A stretch of 64,000 bases of DNA, taken from assembly GCF_000025345.1 (NCBI RefSeq), contig NC_013757.1, positions 4,650,001 through 4,714,000 on the forward strand, written 5' to 3'. This stretch comes from Geodermatophilus obscurus DSM 43160. GTDB taxonomy: Bacteria > Actinomycetota > Actinomycetes > Mycobacteriales > Geodermatophilaceae. This document shows, piece after piece, positions 9,820 through 17,627 of the stretch (positions are counted from its first letter, which is position 1; each line of letters starts with the position of its first letter). The notes below the pieces were generated by a model. That model did no database searches and was not told the DNA's origin. It saw nothing but the letters and a program-made list of their open reading frames with translations. Both the position numbers and the translations under genes were made by a program.

Positions 9820-9968
9820 GAACAGGCACCGTATCCCCCGCGCGACCCGGGCCGTGCACCGGCGCTGGGAGCGTGGGCGGCATCACACGACGCCGGCTAC
9901 CCGGGGTCCCCGGCGACGAGGAGCCGCGGGAGTGCGCCGATCCGCCGCCGTCCCCGCGATCGCCCTGC

Positions 9969-10385
9969 TCACGGCCGGGGTGACCACGGTGGCTCCCCGA
10001 TGAGCTGCCCGCGCAGCCAGCCGGCGACCTCCGCCGGCGCGGTGCCGGACGGGGAGAGCCGGGTTCCTCCGGGCAGCTCGGCGTCCGCTCCGCAGGCGAA
10101 GACGACGACGTCGTCCACGCCGCGCTCGGCGAGCAGCGTGGCGAGCCGATCGAGCACCTCGGCCGCGTCGGCGGGGAGCGCCGGCAGGCAGACGGCGTCG
10201 GCGTCCTCCTGGACGACGGTGTCGGCGAGCTGCTCCAGCGAGGACCGGCCGGCGTGCACGACCTCCATCCCGGCGTCGCGCAGGCCGCGGGCGAGGGCCG
10301 CGGTGCTGCGGTCCTCGCCGTCGTCACCCGACGCCCCGACCACCACCCGGACGCGCTCCTCGCCGGCCGCGCCGGGTGCGCTCAC
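9969..10385 (-). CDS. Cobalamin-binding-domain-like protein lacking the cobalt-ligand His
   Basis: A 138-residue protein that looks like the small B12-binding module of methylmalonyl-CoA mutase: VRVVVGASGDDGEDRS near residue 12, then LRDAGMEVVHAGRS, DAVCLPALPADA, VDDVVVFACGA and a C-terminal GTAPAEVAGWLRGQL. In functional modules the first loop reads DGHDRG, with His ligating cobalt; here it is DGEDRS, so His is absent and cobalamin is probably not bound in the usual way. Start GTG 10385 overlaps the upstream membrane gene stop (GTGA), so the pair is translationally coupled. The fold assignment is inference from pattern. Confidence 0.6.
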   Translation of the reverse strand: MSAPGAAGEERVRVVVGASGDDGEDRSTAALARGLRDAGMEVVHAGRSSLEQLADTVVQEDADAVCLPALPADAAEVLDRLATLLAERGVDDVVVFACGADAELPGGTRLSPSGTAPAEVAGWLRGQLIGEPPWSPRP

Positions 10386-11428
10386 CGGGCGGGGCTCGGG
10401 CGCAGCCGCCAGGCCAGCACCGTGAGGACGACGTAGCCGACGCCGGCGAGCAGCAGCCCGACGCCGGGCAGCGTCCACTCCAGCTCGTCGGAGACCGCCG
10501 CGTCGCGCAGGCCGGTCAGCCCGGCGGAGAGGACGACGACGGCGATGGCCAGCAGCGCGCCGACCGCGGCCAGCCGCGGTCGCAGCGACGGCGCCAGCAC
10601 CGAGCAGAGGACGATGGCGCCGGCCAGCAGCAGTCCGCCGAGCAGAGCCAGCCCAGGCCGCTCCAGCAGCCCCTGCGGGCCCTCCTGCTCGACGACGACC
10701 TGCAGCCCGGTCGTCGGGTCGGTCACGATCCGGTCGGGGACGTCGGCGGCCGGCAGCACCAGGCACAGCACGGAGCCCACCCCCAGCAGCACCGCGGCAC
10801 CGGCCAGCGCCGGGCGGGCGGGGTCGAGCGAGCCCGCGTCCTCCATGACGGTGCGCCCCCAGGCCGTGACGGTCAGCACGCCGGCCAGGACGGTGAGCCC
10901 GAGGGCGACGGCGCCCAGCACCCACCCGGGCCCGACGTCGACCGCGCTGGTGAGGACCCGCTGCCCGGCGATCACCTCGATCCCCGGCCGGACGGTGGAG
11001 GTGCTGGCCCGGTAGAGCTCGATCAGCAGCAGGCCGACGGCCAGCGCGCCGCCGATCGAGGCGAAGGCGAGTCCGAAGCGGGGCACCCGGCCGGCGGCGA
11101 GGCCGCCGCCGACGGCCAGCGCGGTCAGCGGCACCACCAGGCCGGCGAGCAGGCTGCCGGCACCGGCGGACTGGGGAACCTCCGTGCCCCCGATGACGAG
11201 GTAGGTCGGGAAGAGACCGGCTGCGCCGACCACCCCGGCGAGGACGAGGAGCACACCTGCCAGGCGTGCGGTCGGCGGCGGATCGCCCACGACCAGCCCG
11301 TCGGCCGGCACCGCGGGGGCCGGCTCGGACGGCCGGCGGAGAGGGCCGGTGCGGCGGGCGGACGGGCGCGCCGTCTGCCCTCCGGACCTGGTCGAGCGGT
11401 CGCGGGTGGAGCCATCACGGGCGACCAC
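10382..11428 (-). CDS. Hypothetical polytopic membrane protein
   Basis: A 348-residue protein with a charged, Arg/Ser/Thr-rich N-terminal tail of about 55 residues followed by roughly eight hydrophobic segments and one longer extracytoplasmic loop near residues 230-260 (DRIVTDPTTGLQVVVEQEGP). I do not recognise a family. The GTG at 11428 is preceded by an AAGGGGG ribosome site at good spacing; the in-frame ATG at 11491 is a less likely start. It is coupled to the cobalamin-domain-like gene by a 4-base overlap, suggesting the two proteins act together. It is divergent from the lipase gene. Confidence 0.7.
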   Translation of the reverse strand: MVARDGSTRDRSTRSGGQTARPSARRTGPLRRPSEPAPAVPADGLVVGDPPPTARLAGVLLVLAGVVGAAGLFPTYLVIGGTEVPQSAGAGSLLAGLVVPLTALAVGGGLAAGRVPRFGLAFASIGGALAVGLLLIELYRASTSTVRPGIEVIAGQRVLTSAVDVGPGWVLGAVALGLTVLAGVLTVTAWGRTVMEDAGSLDPARPALAGAAVLLGVGSVLCLVLPAADVPDRIVTDPTTGLQVVVEQEGPQGLLERPGLALLGGLLLAGAIVLCSVLAPSLRPRLAAVGALLAIAVVVLSAGLTGLRDAAVSDELEWTLPGVGLLLAGVGYVVLTVLAWRLRPSPAR

Positions 11429-11584
11429 GGTTCCCCCTTCGTCTCGGTCACGAACCGGCCACGCTGGTGGCGTCGATGTGACGATCACCACACAGCAGCT
11501 TTACCGTCGGGTGAACTGGGCATCCCACGGAGGCCTCCAACCCCGGGGGACCAGCCCGGTCAGCGGTCCCGACGGGGAGGAACG

Positions 11585-12481
11585 ATGCACGCACTCAGCG
11601 ACCCGGAGCCCGATCCAGCGTCGCACACGGGTGCCGTGGCGCCCGGAGCGCCACGGCACCTCCTGCGCTCGCTGATGACCCGGGCCGCGCTGACCGGCGG
11701 GATCACCGAACTGGCCCTCGTCGGGGCACACGTGCTGATGTACCCGCTCGGTGCCCGGGCCGACCGGCTGCGGCCGGACCCGCGGTGTCGCCCGGGCGAG
11801 CAGCCGCCCGCGGTTCGCGCCCTCTTCGCCGCCGACCCGCTGGCCGCCCGCGTCCCCGTCGTCCTGGTGCACGGCCTGATCGACAACCACTCGGTCTTCG
11901 CGGTGATGCGGCGCAGCCTGCGCCGTCGCGGCTTCACCTCCGTCTGCTCGTGGAACTACAGCCCGCTGCTGGCCGACGTCTCGCGCGGCGCCGCCGACCT
12001 CGGCCGGCACCTGCAGCGAATCTGCGAGCAGACCGGGTACGAGCGGGTGCACGTCGTGGGGCACAGCCTCGGCGGCCTGCTCGCCCGCTACCACGTGCAG
12101 CGCCAGGGCGGTGACCAGCACGTCGAGTCACTGGTGACGCTCGGGACGCCGCACCAGGGGTCGGTGCTGGCCCACCTGCTGCCCACCCCGCTGGTCCGCC
12201 AGCTGCGACCGGGCTCTGCCGTGCTGCAGGAGCTCGCCGAGCCGGCGCCGGGGCTGCGCACCTCCATGACCGCGATCTACAGCGACCTCGACCAGGTCGT
12301 CGTCCCGACCAGCGCCGGTCGCTGCGACCACCCGGACCTGCGGGCCCGCAACGTGCTGGTCCGCGGGGTGGGCCACATGTCGCTGCCCTTCCACCGCACC
12401 GTGCTCGACGAGGTCGCCACGACCCTCGCCGGCCGCCGGCAGCCGCACGTCGACGTCCCCGCCGCGGCCGCCGTCGCCTGA
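11585..12481 (+). CDS. Alpha/beta-hydrolase, lipase/esterase family
   Basis: A 298-residue serine hydrolase. After an Ala/Pro-rich head and a hydrophobic stretch near residues 35-55 come VVLVHGLIDN (oxyanion strand), the nucleophile elbow GHSLGG with Ser161, TLGTPHQGS, a probable acid in SDLDQVV and a late His in GVGHMSLP. The pattern resembles PGAP1-like/triacylglycerol-lipase proteins of actinobacteria; the substrate cannot be read from sequence. No cleavable signal peptide is obvious. The ATG at 11585 has a GGGGAGGA ribosome site. Confidence 0.85.
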   Translation: MHALSDPEPDPASHTGAVAPGAPRHLLRSLMTRAALTGGITELALVGAHVLMYPLGARADRLRPDPRCRPGEQPPAVRALFAADPLAARVPVVLVHGLIDNHSVFAVMRRSLRRRGFTSVCSWNYSPLLADVSRGAADLGRHLQRICEQTGYERVHVVGHSLGGLLARYHVQRQGGDQHVESLVTLGTPHQGSVLAHLLPTPLVRQLRPGSAVLQELAEPAPGLRTSMTAIYSDLDQVVVPTSAGRCDHPDLRARNVLVRGVGHMSLPFHRTVLDEVATTLAGRRQPHVDVPAAAAVA

Positions 12482-12492
12482 GCCACTCCTCC

Positions 12493-12527
12493 CCCGCCCG
12501 CCCCACCCGTCCGGTGCGGCGGGCGGG
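12493..12527 (+). terminator. Hairpin after the lipase gene
   Basis: A 10-bp GC stem (12493-12502 with 12518-12527) and a 15-base loop, starting 12 bases after the lipase stop codon. Probable factor-independent terminator lacking a strong U-tract. Confidence 0.55.
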
Positions 12528-12750
12528 CGTGTGCTGCGCCACCGCCACTTCCGTCACACCCGTCCCACCGGACGCAGACACGTCGACACTCCGCGCCGGT
12601 GACCCGACGCCGAGCTGACTGATCGTTACGGTCCGATCACGGCGCCGGTACCCACCGGCAGGCGTCCCCGGACGTCTCCGCCGCCGTCGCTCCCCCGACG
12701 GGCCGCCTCCGCGGCGCCCGCCCGGGAAGCGCTCACGAAGAAGGTGCCCC

Positions 12751-13569
12751 GTGACCCGCTCGACCGGCCCCGCGCTGCTGGAGCGACCGGGCACCGACCG
12801 TGAGCCCGTCGCCGACGTCGTCCGCGCCCTCCTCGCCGCCAGGACCGGCGCGACACCGGCCGCCGAGACCCCCGAGCCCGACGCCGGCGAGCAGCCGCCC
12901 GCCGGCCGGGGCCGTCGCCTGCCCCGCCCGCCGGGCCGGCGTGGTCCGCTCTGGCTCGCCGCGCTCGTCGCCGGAGCTGTCGTCGCCGCCCTGCCCGGCA
13001 TCCTGGGTTCGGACACGGCCGGGCTGTCGGTCAGCGCGGCCGACTACGGCCTGGGAGTCGCCTCCGAGGTCGGGTTCAGCGGCGACATGGAGGACGCCGG
13101 CGTGCGCCGCGGCATCACCGAGGCCGAGGCGCAGGCCCGGCTCGGCGAGCTGGCCGCCTCCCGCGCCGCCCGCGAGCCCAAGACCGTGCTGCCCACCCAG
13201 GGCCGGCTCACCACCTGCTTCTGCATGCGCTGGGGGACGATGCACTACGGCATCGACCTCGCCGGGCCGCTGGGCACGCCGATCCACTCGGCCACCGACG
13301 GCGTCGTCATCCGGGCCGGCCGGGCCTCCGGGTACGGCAACGCCGTCTACATCCAGGACCCTGACGGCAACGTGCACGTCTACGGCCACATGCGCTACTA
13401 CGACGTCCAGGCCGGCGACCTCGTGCACGCCGGCGACCAGATCGCGAAGATCGGCAACGAGGGCCAGTCCACCGGGCCGCACCTGCACTACCAGATCCAC
13501 CGCGGGAGCATGAACGGCCGTCCGATCGACCCGCAGGAGTTCCTCGCCGAGCGCGGCGTCGTCATCTGA
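12751..13569 (+). CDS. M23-family zinc metallopeptidase, membrane-anchored
   Basis: A 272-residue LytM-type peptidase likely to trim peptidoglycan peptides outside the membrane. Residues 1-65 are cytoplasmic and Arg/Pro-rich, about 67-86 form one membrane anchor, and the catalytic domain lies at about 160-265. Zinc ligands are visible as His165 and Asp169 in HYGID and His246 in HLHYQ, with His213 and His244 as catalytic histidines, so the enzyme should be active. It matches the position of Rv0950c beside sucC and uvrD1. The GTG at 12751 follows a GAAGAAGG ribosome site. Confidence 0.9.
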   Translation: MTRSTGPALLERPGTDREPVADVVRALLAARTGATPAAETPEPDAGEQPPAGRGRRLPRPPGRRGPLWLAALVAGAVVAALPGILGSDTAGLSVSAADYGLGVASEVGFSGDMEDAGVRRGITEAEAQARLGELAASRAAREPKTVLPTQGRLTTCFCMRWGTMHYGIDLAGPLGTPIHSATDGVVIRAGRASGYGNAVYIQDPDGNVHVYGHMRYYDVQAGDLVHAGDQIAKIGNEGQSTGPHLHYQIHRGSMNGRPIDPQEFLAERGVVI

Positions 13570-13602
13570 CCCGTCGCTCCGCACACCCGACGACGCAGCC
13601 AC

Positions 13603-13899
13603 TCAGCGGACGTCGACCATCCCCTCCAGCACACGCGTCTGCACGGGTACGCCGTCGACGAGGACACGGTGGGCGGTCCGTTCGGGATCGGCGAGGTAGC
13701 CCCGGTAGGCGGCGTCCGAGGCGAACGCCAGGACGTGGACCTCCGTCGTGCCGTCCGCGCTCCGGAGCCGGCGCTCCAGCTCGCCGCCGTGGCGGGCGAG
13801 GAGCGGGAGGACCAGGTCCTCGTAGCGCTGGAGGGAAGCGACGTCCTCGGCCGGGACGTCGATCACGGCGACCACGGTGATCCGCTGACCTGGCGGCAC
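13603..13899 (-). CDS. Small ferredoxin-like (DUF1330-like) protein
   Basis: A 98-residue protein with the pattern of a dimeric alpha/beta barrel: strand ITVVAVIDV, helix with LQRYEDLVLPLLARHGG, strand EVHVLAFAS, then DAAYRGYLADPER and a final VQTRVLEG. It recalls DUF1330/YciI-like proteins, whose functions are mostly unknown. The frame stays open to an ATG at 13992, which would add 31 Arg/Gly-rich residues; the GTG at 13899 gives a compact domain and is preferred, without a clear ribosome site. It lies downstream of pcrA on the same strand. Confidence 0.55.
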   Translation of the reverse strand: MPPGQRITVVAVIDVPAEDVASLQRYEDLVLPLLARHGGELERRLRSADGTTEVHVLAFASDAAYRGYLADPERTAHRVLVDGVPVQTRVLEGMVDVR

Positions 13900-14065
13900 C
13901 GCCGAACGGTAGCCGCTCCCGCGTCGCACGCGCTGGAGCAGCTCGGGAGGAGTCGCGCCCCGGCGAGTTCCCGGAGTCGCTGTACGGGGCACCGGACCCG
14001 GGCGCGGCTCAGAGCAGGTCGGGGCCGCGCGCGTGGCCGCCGTGCCGTTCGGTGGGACGACGGTG

Positions 14066-16363
14066 TCAGAGCTTGACCAGCGGCGCGTAGCGCAGGACGA
14101 GGCGCTTCGTGCCGCCGGAGCCGAAGTCCACGGTCGCCTGCGCCTTGTCGCCGATGCCGTTGACCTCCACGACGGTGCCCAGCCCGAAGGCGTCGTGGCT
14201 CACCCGGTCCCCGACCTCGACGGAGATGACGGCCCGGTTGCCGGAGCCGCCGCGCAGCCCGCCGGTGGACAGCCCGGTGGCCGCCACCCGCTGCTGCGCC
14301 GAGCGGTAGCCGGTGCTCGGCGCCGGCACGGGCTCCTTGCCCGCCCACCGCACGGTGTCCGACGGCAGCTCGTCGAGGAAGCGGGACGGCGGGTTGTAGG
14401 CCGGCTGCCCCCAGCTGGTGCGCACCGTGGCCCGCGAGATGAACAGCCGCTGCCGTGCCCGGGTGATGCCGACGTAGGCCAGCCGGCGCTCCTCCTCCAG
14501 CTCGCGCGGGTCACCGAGGGCGCGCAGGTGCGGGAAGACGCCGTCCTCCATGCCGGTCAGGAACACGACCGGGAACTCCAGGCCCTTGGCGGTGTGCAGG
14601 GTCATCAGCGTGACGACGCCGGCGTCGTCCCCGGCGACGGGGATCTGGTCGGCGTCGGCGACCAGCGACACCTGCTCGAGGAAGTCGGGAACCGAGCCGC
14701 CCGGGTTGGCCGCCTCGAACTCCGCGGCCACCGAGATGAGCTCGTTGAGGTTGTCGACGCGGCCCTCGTCCTGCGGGTCGGTGCTGGCCTGCAGCTCGGC
14801 GAGGTAGCCGGTGCGGTCGAGGATGCTCTCCAGCAGCGCGGCCGGTCCGGAGCCGGTCTCGGCCAGCTGCTCGAACTCCTCCAGCAGTGCGACGAACTCC
14901 TGGACCGCCTTGAGCGACCGCGGCGCCAGGGTGGTGACCTCGGAGCACCGCCGCAGGGCCGAGCCGAACGCGATCCGCTCCCGGTCGGCGAAGGACTCGA
15001 TGCAGCCCTCGGCCTTGTCGCCGATCCCCCGCTTGGGCACGTTGATGATCCGGCGCAGGCTGACGACGTCGGCCGGGTTGGCGACCAGCTTCAGGTAGGC
15101 CAGCGCGTCCCGGACCTCCTTGCGCTCGTAGAAGCGCACCCCGCCGACGACCTTGTAGGGCATGCCGACGCGGATGAACACCTCCTCGAAGACACGGGAG
15201 GCGTTGTTGGTCCGGTAGAAGACCGCGATGTCCTTGGGCCTGGCCTCCCCCTCGTCGACGAGCGCGTCGATCTGCTCGGCGACCCAGGCGGCCTCGTCGT
15301 GCTCGTTCTCGGCGACGTAGCCCTCGATCAGCTCGCCGTCGCCGGCGTCGGTCCACAGGTTCTTGGGACGGCGGCCGGTGTTCTTCGCGATGACCTGGTT
15401 GGCCGCCTTGAGGATGCGCTGCGTGGAGCGGTAGTTCTGCTCCAGCAGGATCGTCGTGGCCTGCGGGTAGTCGCGTTCGAACTCGTCGATGTTGCGGATC
15501 GTCGCGCCGCGGAAGGCGTAGATCGACTGGTCCGCGTCACCGACGACGCACAGCTCGGCCGGCGGCACCGGCCCCTCGCCGGTGCCCACCAGCTCGCGGA
15601 CCAGCACGTACTGCGCGTGGTTGGTGTCCTGGTACTCGTCGACCAGCACGTGCCGGAAGCGGCGGCGGTAGTGCTCCGCGACGTCCGGGAACGCCTGCAG
15701 CAGGTGCACCGTCGTCATGATCAGGTCGTCGAAGTCCATGGCGTGCGCCTCGCGCAGCCGCCGCTGGTAGAGCGTGTAGGCCTCCTTCAGCACCTTCTCC
15801 GGCGCTGTCTGGGGGCTGAAGGACTCCTCGTCGACGAGCTCGTTCTTCAGGTTCGACACCTGCGCGGCCAGGCTGCGGCCGGGGTAGCGCTTGGCGTCGA
15901 GGTCCAGGTCGCGGGCGACCATCGTCATGAGCCGGACCGAGTCGCCCTGGTCGTAGATCGTGAACGACGACTTCAGGCCGAGCTTGGCGGCCTCGGCGCG
16001 CAGGATGCGCACGCACATCGAGTGGAACGTCGACACCCACATCGCCCGGGCGCGCGGGCCGACGAGCGCGGCGACCCGCTCCTTCATCTCCCCGGCGGCC
16101 TTGTTGGTGAAGGTGATCGCCAGGACCTCGCCGGGCTGCACGCCGCGGGCGCCGAGCAGGTAGGCGATCCGGTGGGTCAGCACCCGGGTCTTGCCCGAGC
16201 CGGCCCCGGCGACGATGAGCAGCGGGCTGCCCTCGTGGACGACGGCCTGCCGCTGGGGGCCGTTGAGGCCGGCGAGCATGCGGTCCAGCTCCCGCCCCAC
16301 CGAGCCGGAGGCGGAGCGCTGGAGGGACGCGGTGCCGGGGAGGGCCTGCTGGACGCTGCTCAT
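14066..16363 (-). CDS. pcrA: ATP-dependent DNA helicase PcrA/UvrD
   Basis: A 3'-5' superfamily 1A helicase of nucleotide-excision repair and replication-fork maintenance, 765 residues. Motifs in order: Q-motif LNGPQRQAV, Walker A AGAGSGKT at residues 52-59, LAITFTNKAAGEM, Walker B DEYQDTN, GDADQSIYAFRGA, LLEQNYRST, VMTLHTAKGLEFPVVF-type region and LAYVGITRARQRL. The C-terminus ends in a Tudor-like tail containing VEVGDRVSHDAFGLGTV, which in relatives contacts RNA polymerase. ATG 16363 is the usual start; the frame further upstream is not conserved. Syntenic with M. tuberculosis uvrD1 next to chorismate mutase. Confidence 0.97.
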   Translation of the reverse strand: MSSVQQALPGTASLQRSASGSVGRELDRMLAGLNGPQRQAVVHEGSPLLIVAGAGSGKTRVLTHRIAYLLGARGVQPGEVLAITFTNKAAGEMKERVAALVGPRARAMWVSTFHSMCVRILRAEAAKLGLKSSFTIYDQGDSVRLMTMVARDLDLDAKRYPGRSLAAQVSNLKNELVDEESFSPQTAPEKVLKEAYTLYQRRLREAHAMDFDDLIMTTVHLLQAFPDVAEHYRRRFRHVLVDEYQDTNHAQYVLVRELVGTGEGPVPPAELCVVGDADQSIYAFRGATIRNIDEFERDYPQATTILLEQNYRSTQRILKAANQVIAKNTGRRPKNLWTDAGDGELIEGYVAENEHDEAAWVAEQIDALVDEGEARPKDIAVFYRTNNASRVFEEVFIRVGMPYKVVGGVRFYERKEVRDALAYLKLVANPADVVSLRRIINVPKRGIGDKAEGCIESFADRERIAFGSALRRCSEVTTLAPRSLKAVQEFVALLEEFEQLAETGSGPAALLESILDRTGYLAELQASTDPQDEGRVDNLNELISVAAEFEAANPGGSVPDFLEQVSLVADADQIPVAGDDAGVVTLMTLHTAKGLEFPVVFLTGMEDGVFPHLRALGDPRELEEERRLAYVGITRARQRLFISRATVRTSWGQPAYNPPSRFLDELPSDTVRWAGKEPVPAPSTGYRSAQQRVAATGLSTGGLRGGSGNRAVISVEVGDRVSHDAFGLGTVVEVNGIGDKAQATVDFGSGGTKRLVLRYAPLVKL

Positions 16364-16457
16364 GACCACACCACTGTAGTTCGGTCGGGGGACTCGTCCC
16401 GGCGTCCGGGACCGTCGTCCCCAGGGGTCGCGCTGGCCTCCCCCGTCGGCGCTGTGG

Positions 16458-16463
16458 CACACT
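16458..16463 (+). promoter_or_regulatory. Possible -10 element for the chorismate mutase leader
   Basis: CACACT, one base from a good TANNNT hexamer, ends seven bases before the GTG of the leader reading frame. That would place transcription start at the GTG, giving a leaderless message. The -35 region (around 16434, CTGGCC) is weak, so this is only a plausible promoter. Confidence 0.35.
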
Positions 16464-16470
16464 CACCGAC

Positions 16471-16536
16471 GTGCTGCTCGCCACCGTCAGCTTTTACTAC
16501 GGCCACCGGGATCCGGTGTCCGTCGCCGCTGGCTGA
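16471..16536 (+). CDS. Aromatic leader peptide of a putative attenuator
   Basis: A 21-codon frame (GTG to TGA) encoding VLLATVSFYYGHRDPVSVAA plus Gly. It carries Phe-Tyr-Tyr as TTT TAC TAC; TTT is rare in this GC-rich DNA, making it a sensitive stall site. It ends 14 bases before an intrinsic terminator that itself precedes chorismate mutase, the branch enzyme leading to Phe and Tyr. The arrangement is that of classical ribosome-mediated attenuation. No ribosome site is seen; it may be translated from a leaderless transcript. Too short for standard gene calling; inferred from architecture. Confidence 0.65.
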   Translation: MLLATVSFYYGHRDPVSVAAG

Positions 16537-16550
16537 GCCGCCACAACAGA

Positions 16551-16577
16551 CGCCCCGGGCCCGAGGAGCCCGGGGCG
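16551..16577 (+). terminator. Intrinsic terminator/attenuator before chorismate mutase
   Basis: A perfect 10-bp stem (16551-16560 with 16568-16577), seven-base loop, followed directly by TTTCTCGTTCTC, one of the few T-rich stretches in the window. Because it lies between the leader peptide and chorismate mutase rather than after a gene, it is best read as an attenuator. A small hairpin at 16504-16518 overlaps the codons after Phe-Tyr-Tyr and may be the competing structure. Confidence 0.75.
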
Positions 16578-16626
16578 TTTCTCGTTCTCGGGGTCCGACG
16601 GCCACCGCCCCGCCCCGGAGGACACG

Positions 16627-16899
16627 ATGACCGCCACGCTCCCCACCACTCCCGCCGCCGACACGCGCATCGCCGAGCTGCGCGGTCGGATCGACGACTG
16701 CGACGCCGAGATCATCGCGCTGGTGCAGCGCCGCCTGGCCGTCTCGCAGGAGATCGGTGAGCTGCGCCGCGCCGCCGGCGGCACCCGGCTGTCGCTGGCC
16801 CGCGAGCAGCAGGTGCTCGCCCGCTTCCAGGCCGCGCTCGGCCAGGACGGCGCCGCGCTCGGCATGATGCTGCTGCGCCAGGGCCGCGGCCGCCTCTGA
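16627..16899 (+). CDS. aroQ: Chorismate mutase, AroQ class
   Basis: Converts chorismate to prephenate, committing carbon to Phe and Tyr. The 90-residue all-helical protein matches the length and position of the intracellular M. tuberculosis enzyme Rv0948c (beside uvrD1), and shows the helix-1 pattern RIAELRGRIDDCDAEIIALV and VSQEIGELRRAAGG. In mycobacteria this class is activated by complex formation with DAHP synthase; whether that holds here is inference. ATG 16627 has a GGAGGA ribosome site. A leader peptide and attenuator lie directly upstream. The stop codon is the first triplet of a dispersed repeat. Confidence 0.93.
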   Translation: MTATLPTTPAADTRIAELRGRIDDCDAEIIALVQRRLAVSQEIGELRRAAGGTRLSLAREQQVLARFQAALGQDGAALGMMLLRQGRGRL

Positions 16900-17066
16900 G
16901 GAAGGACCACCCTCCCCCCACGCCTCGGAGAGGGACCCCGTCCTCCTCACCGCTCGCAGGCTCGCGGCGAGCCTCTGGACGGGGCCTGCGGGACCCTGGA
17001 GGGTGGCCGTTCCAGTCCGTCACCAGGCTCGTGGCGGGACCCTGCAGGAGGGCCGGTGCCCTCACC
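16896..17066. repeat. Dispersed palindromic repeat, copy 5 (full length plus partial second copy)
   Basis: Begins at the chorismate mutase stop (TGAGGAAGGACC), passes GGGACCCCGTCC, a centre GCTCGCAGGCTCGCGGCGAG, then GGACGGGGCC and GGAGGGTGGCCGTTCC at about 17016. A shorter second unit with CCAGGCTCGTGGCGGGACC and GGAGGGCCGG follows up to the end of the SnoaL-like gene. The first unit is the reverse complement of copy 3 over its whole length. Confidence 0.8.
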
Positions 17067-17474
17067 TCACCCGCGGCGCTGGTCGGCGGGCGGGAAGTCG
17101 GCGTGGCGGTGGACCAGCCACCAGTCGTCCTCGATCCGCCGGTAGACGTGCGTCACCCGGATGGTCATGGGCCGGGCCTCGCCGTCGTCGGTGCGCACCG
17201 TCCCCTGCTCGAGACCGACCGTGTAGGCCAGGTCGCCGCTGACGTCGACCACCTCGTAGCGCGGCACGAGCTCACCGTCGCTGAACCGGCTGCCGACCCA
17301 CTCGAAGGTGCGGGTGACGGCGTGGTGCCCCTTCTCGATCGGACCCCAGGCGCCGAACAACGTCACGTCGGCGGAGTCGGCCCAGCAGGCCGCGTACGGG
17401 CCGGGGTTCCCGACAGCCATCGCCGCCAGCCCGTCGGCGACGCGCTCCAGGGCCCGGGCCAGTGCAACGTCCAT
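17067..17474 (-). CDS. SnoaL/NTF2-like protein
   Basis: A 135-residue protein with the NTF2-like cone fold pattern: long N-terminal helix, YAACWADSADVTLFGAWGP, HHAVTRTFEWVGSRFSDGE, then strands ending in RVTHVYRRIEDDWWLVHRH. Such proteins (SnoaL, DUF4440, ketosteroid isomerase-like) bind small hydrophobic ligands; some are enzymes, many are not. The ATG at 17472-17474 is a normal start. It is divergent from the carboxymuconolactone decarboxylase-like gene; ECF41 sigma factors carry a related fold, but no direct link is claimed. Confidence 0.75.
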   Translation of the reverse strand: MDVALARALERVADGLAAMAVGNPGPYAACWADSADVTLFGAWGPIEKGHHAVTRTFEWVGSRFSDGELVPRYEVVDVSGDLAYTVGLEQGTVRTDDGEARPMTIRVTHVYRRIEDDWWLVHRHADFPPADQRRG

Positions 17475-17564
17475 GACCGCCTCCTCCCGGCGGACCGTCG
17501 CACGGTCCGCCGTGCAGCAGCCAGGGTCCTCGCGTCCCGTGACCGGACGGAACCCGCGTCGGCG

Positions 17565-17591
17565 CGTCACGTCCTGCGCCGCCGTCCCGTC
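17565..17591 (+). promoter_or_regulatory. Putative ECF41 sigma-dependent promoter
   Basis: CGTCACG at 17565-17571 and CGTC at 17588-17591, separated by 16 bases. The published ECF41 consensus, as I remember it, is TGTCACA then about 16 bases then CGTC, so the match is 5/7 plus 4/4. It lies 37 bases upstream of the start of the decarboxylase-like gene, the expected target of the adjacent ECF41 factor. Confidence 0.5.
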
Positions 17592-17627
17592 TCCATGGAC
17601 ACCACACCGATGGAGAGGACGACGACC

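Noticed and set aside
12560..12750. Possible c-di-AMP riboswitch ahead of the M23 peptidase gene
   Set aside because: Such riboswitches often precede cell-wall hydrolase genes, and ACCCGAC followed by GAGCTGAC is faintly similar, but the required continuous CCGACAGCTAAC-like core and the paired elements are not there.
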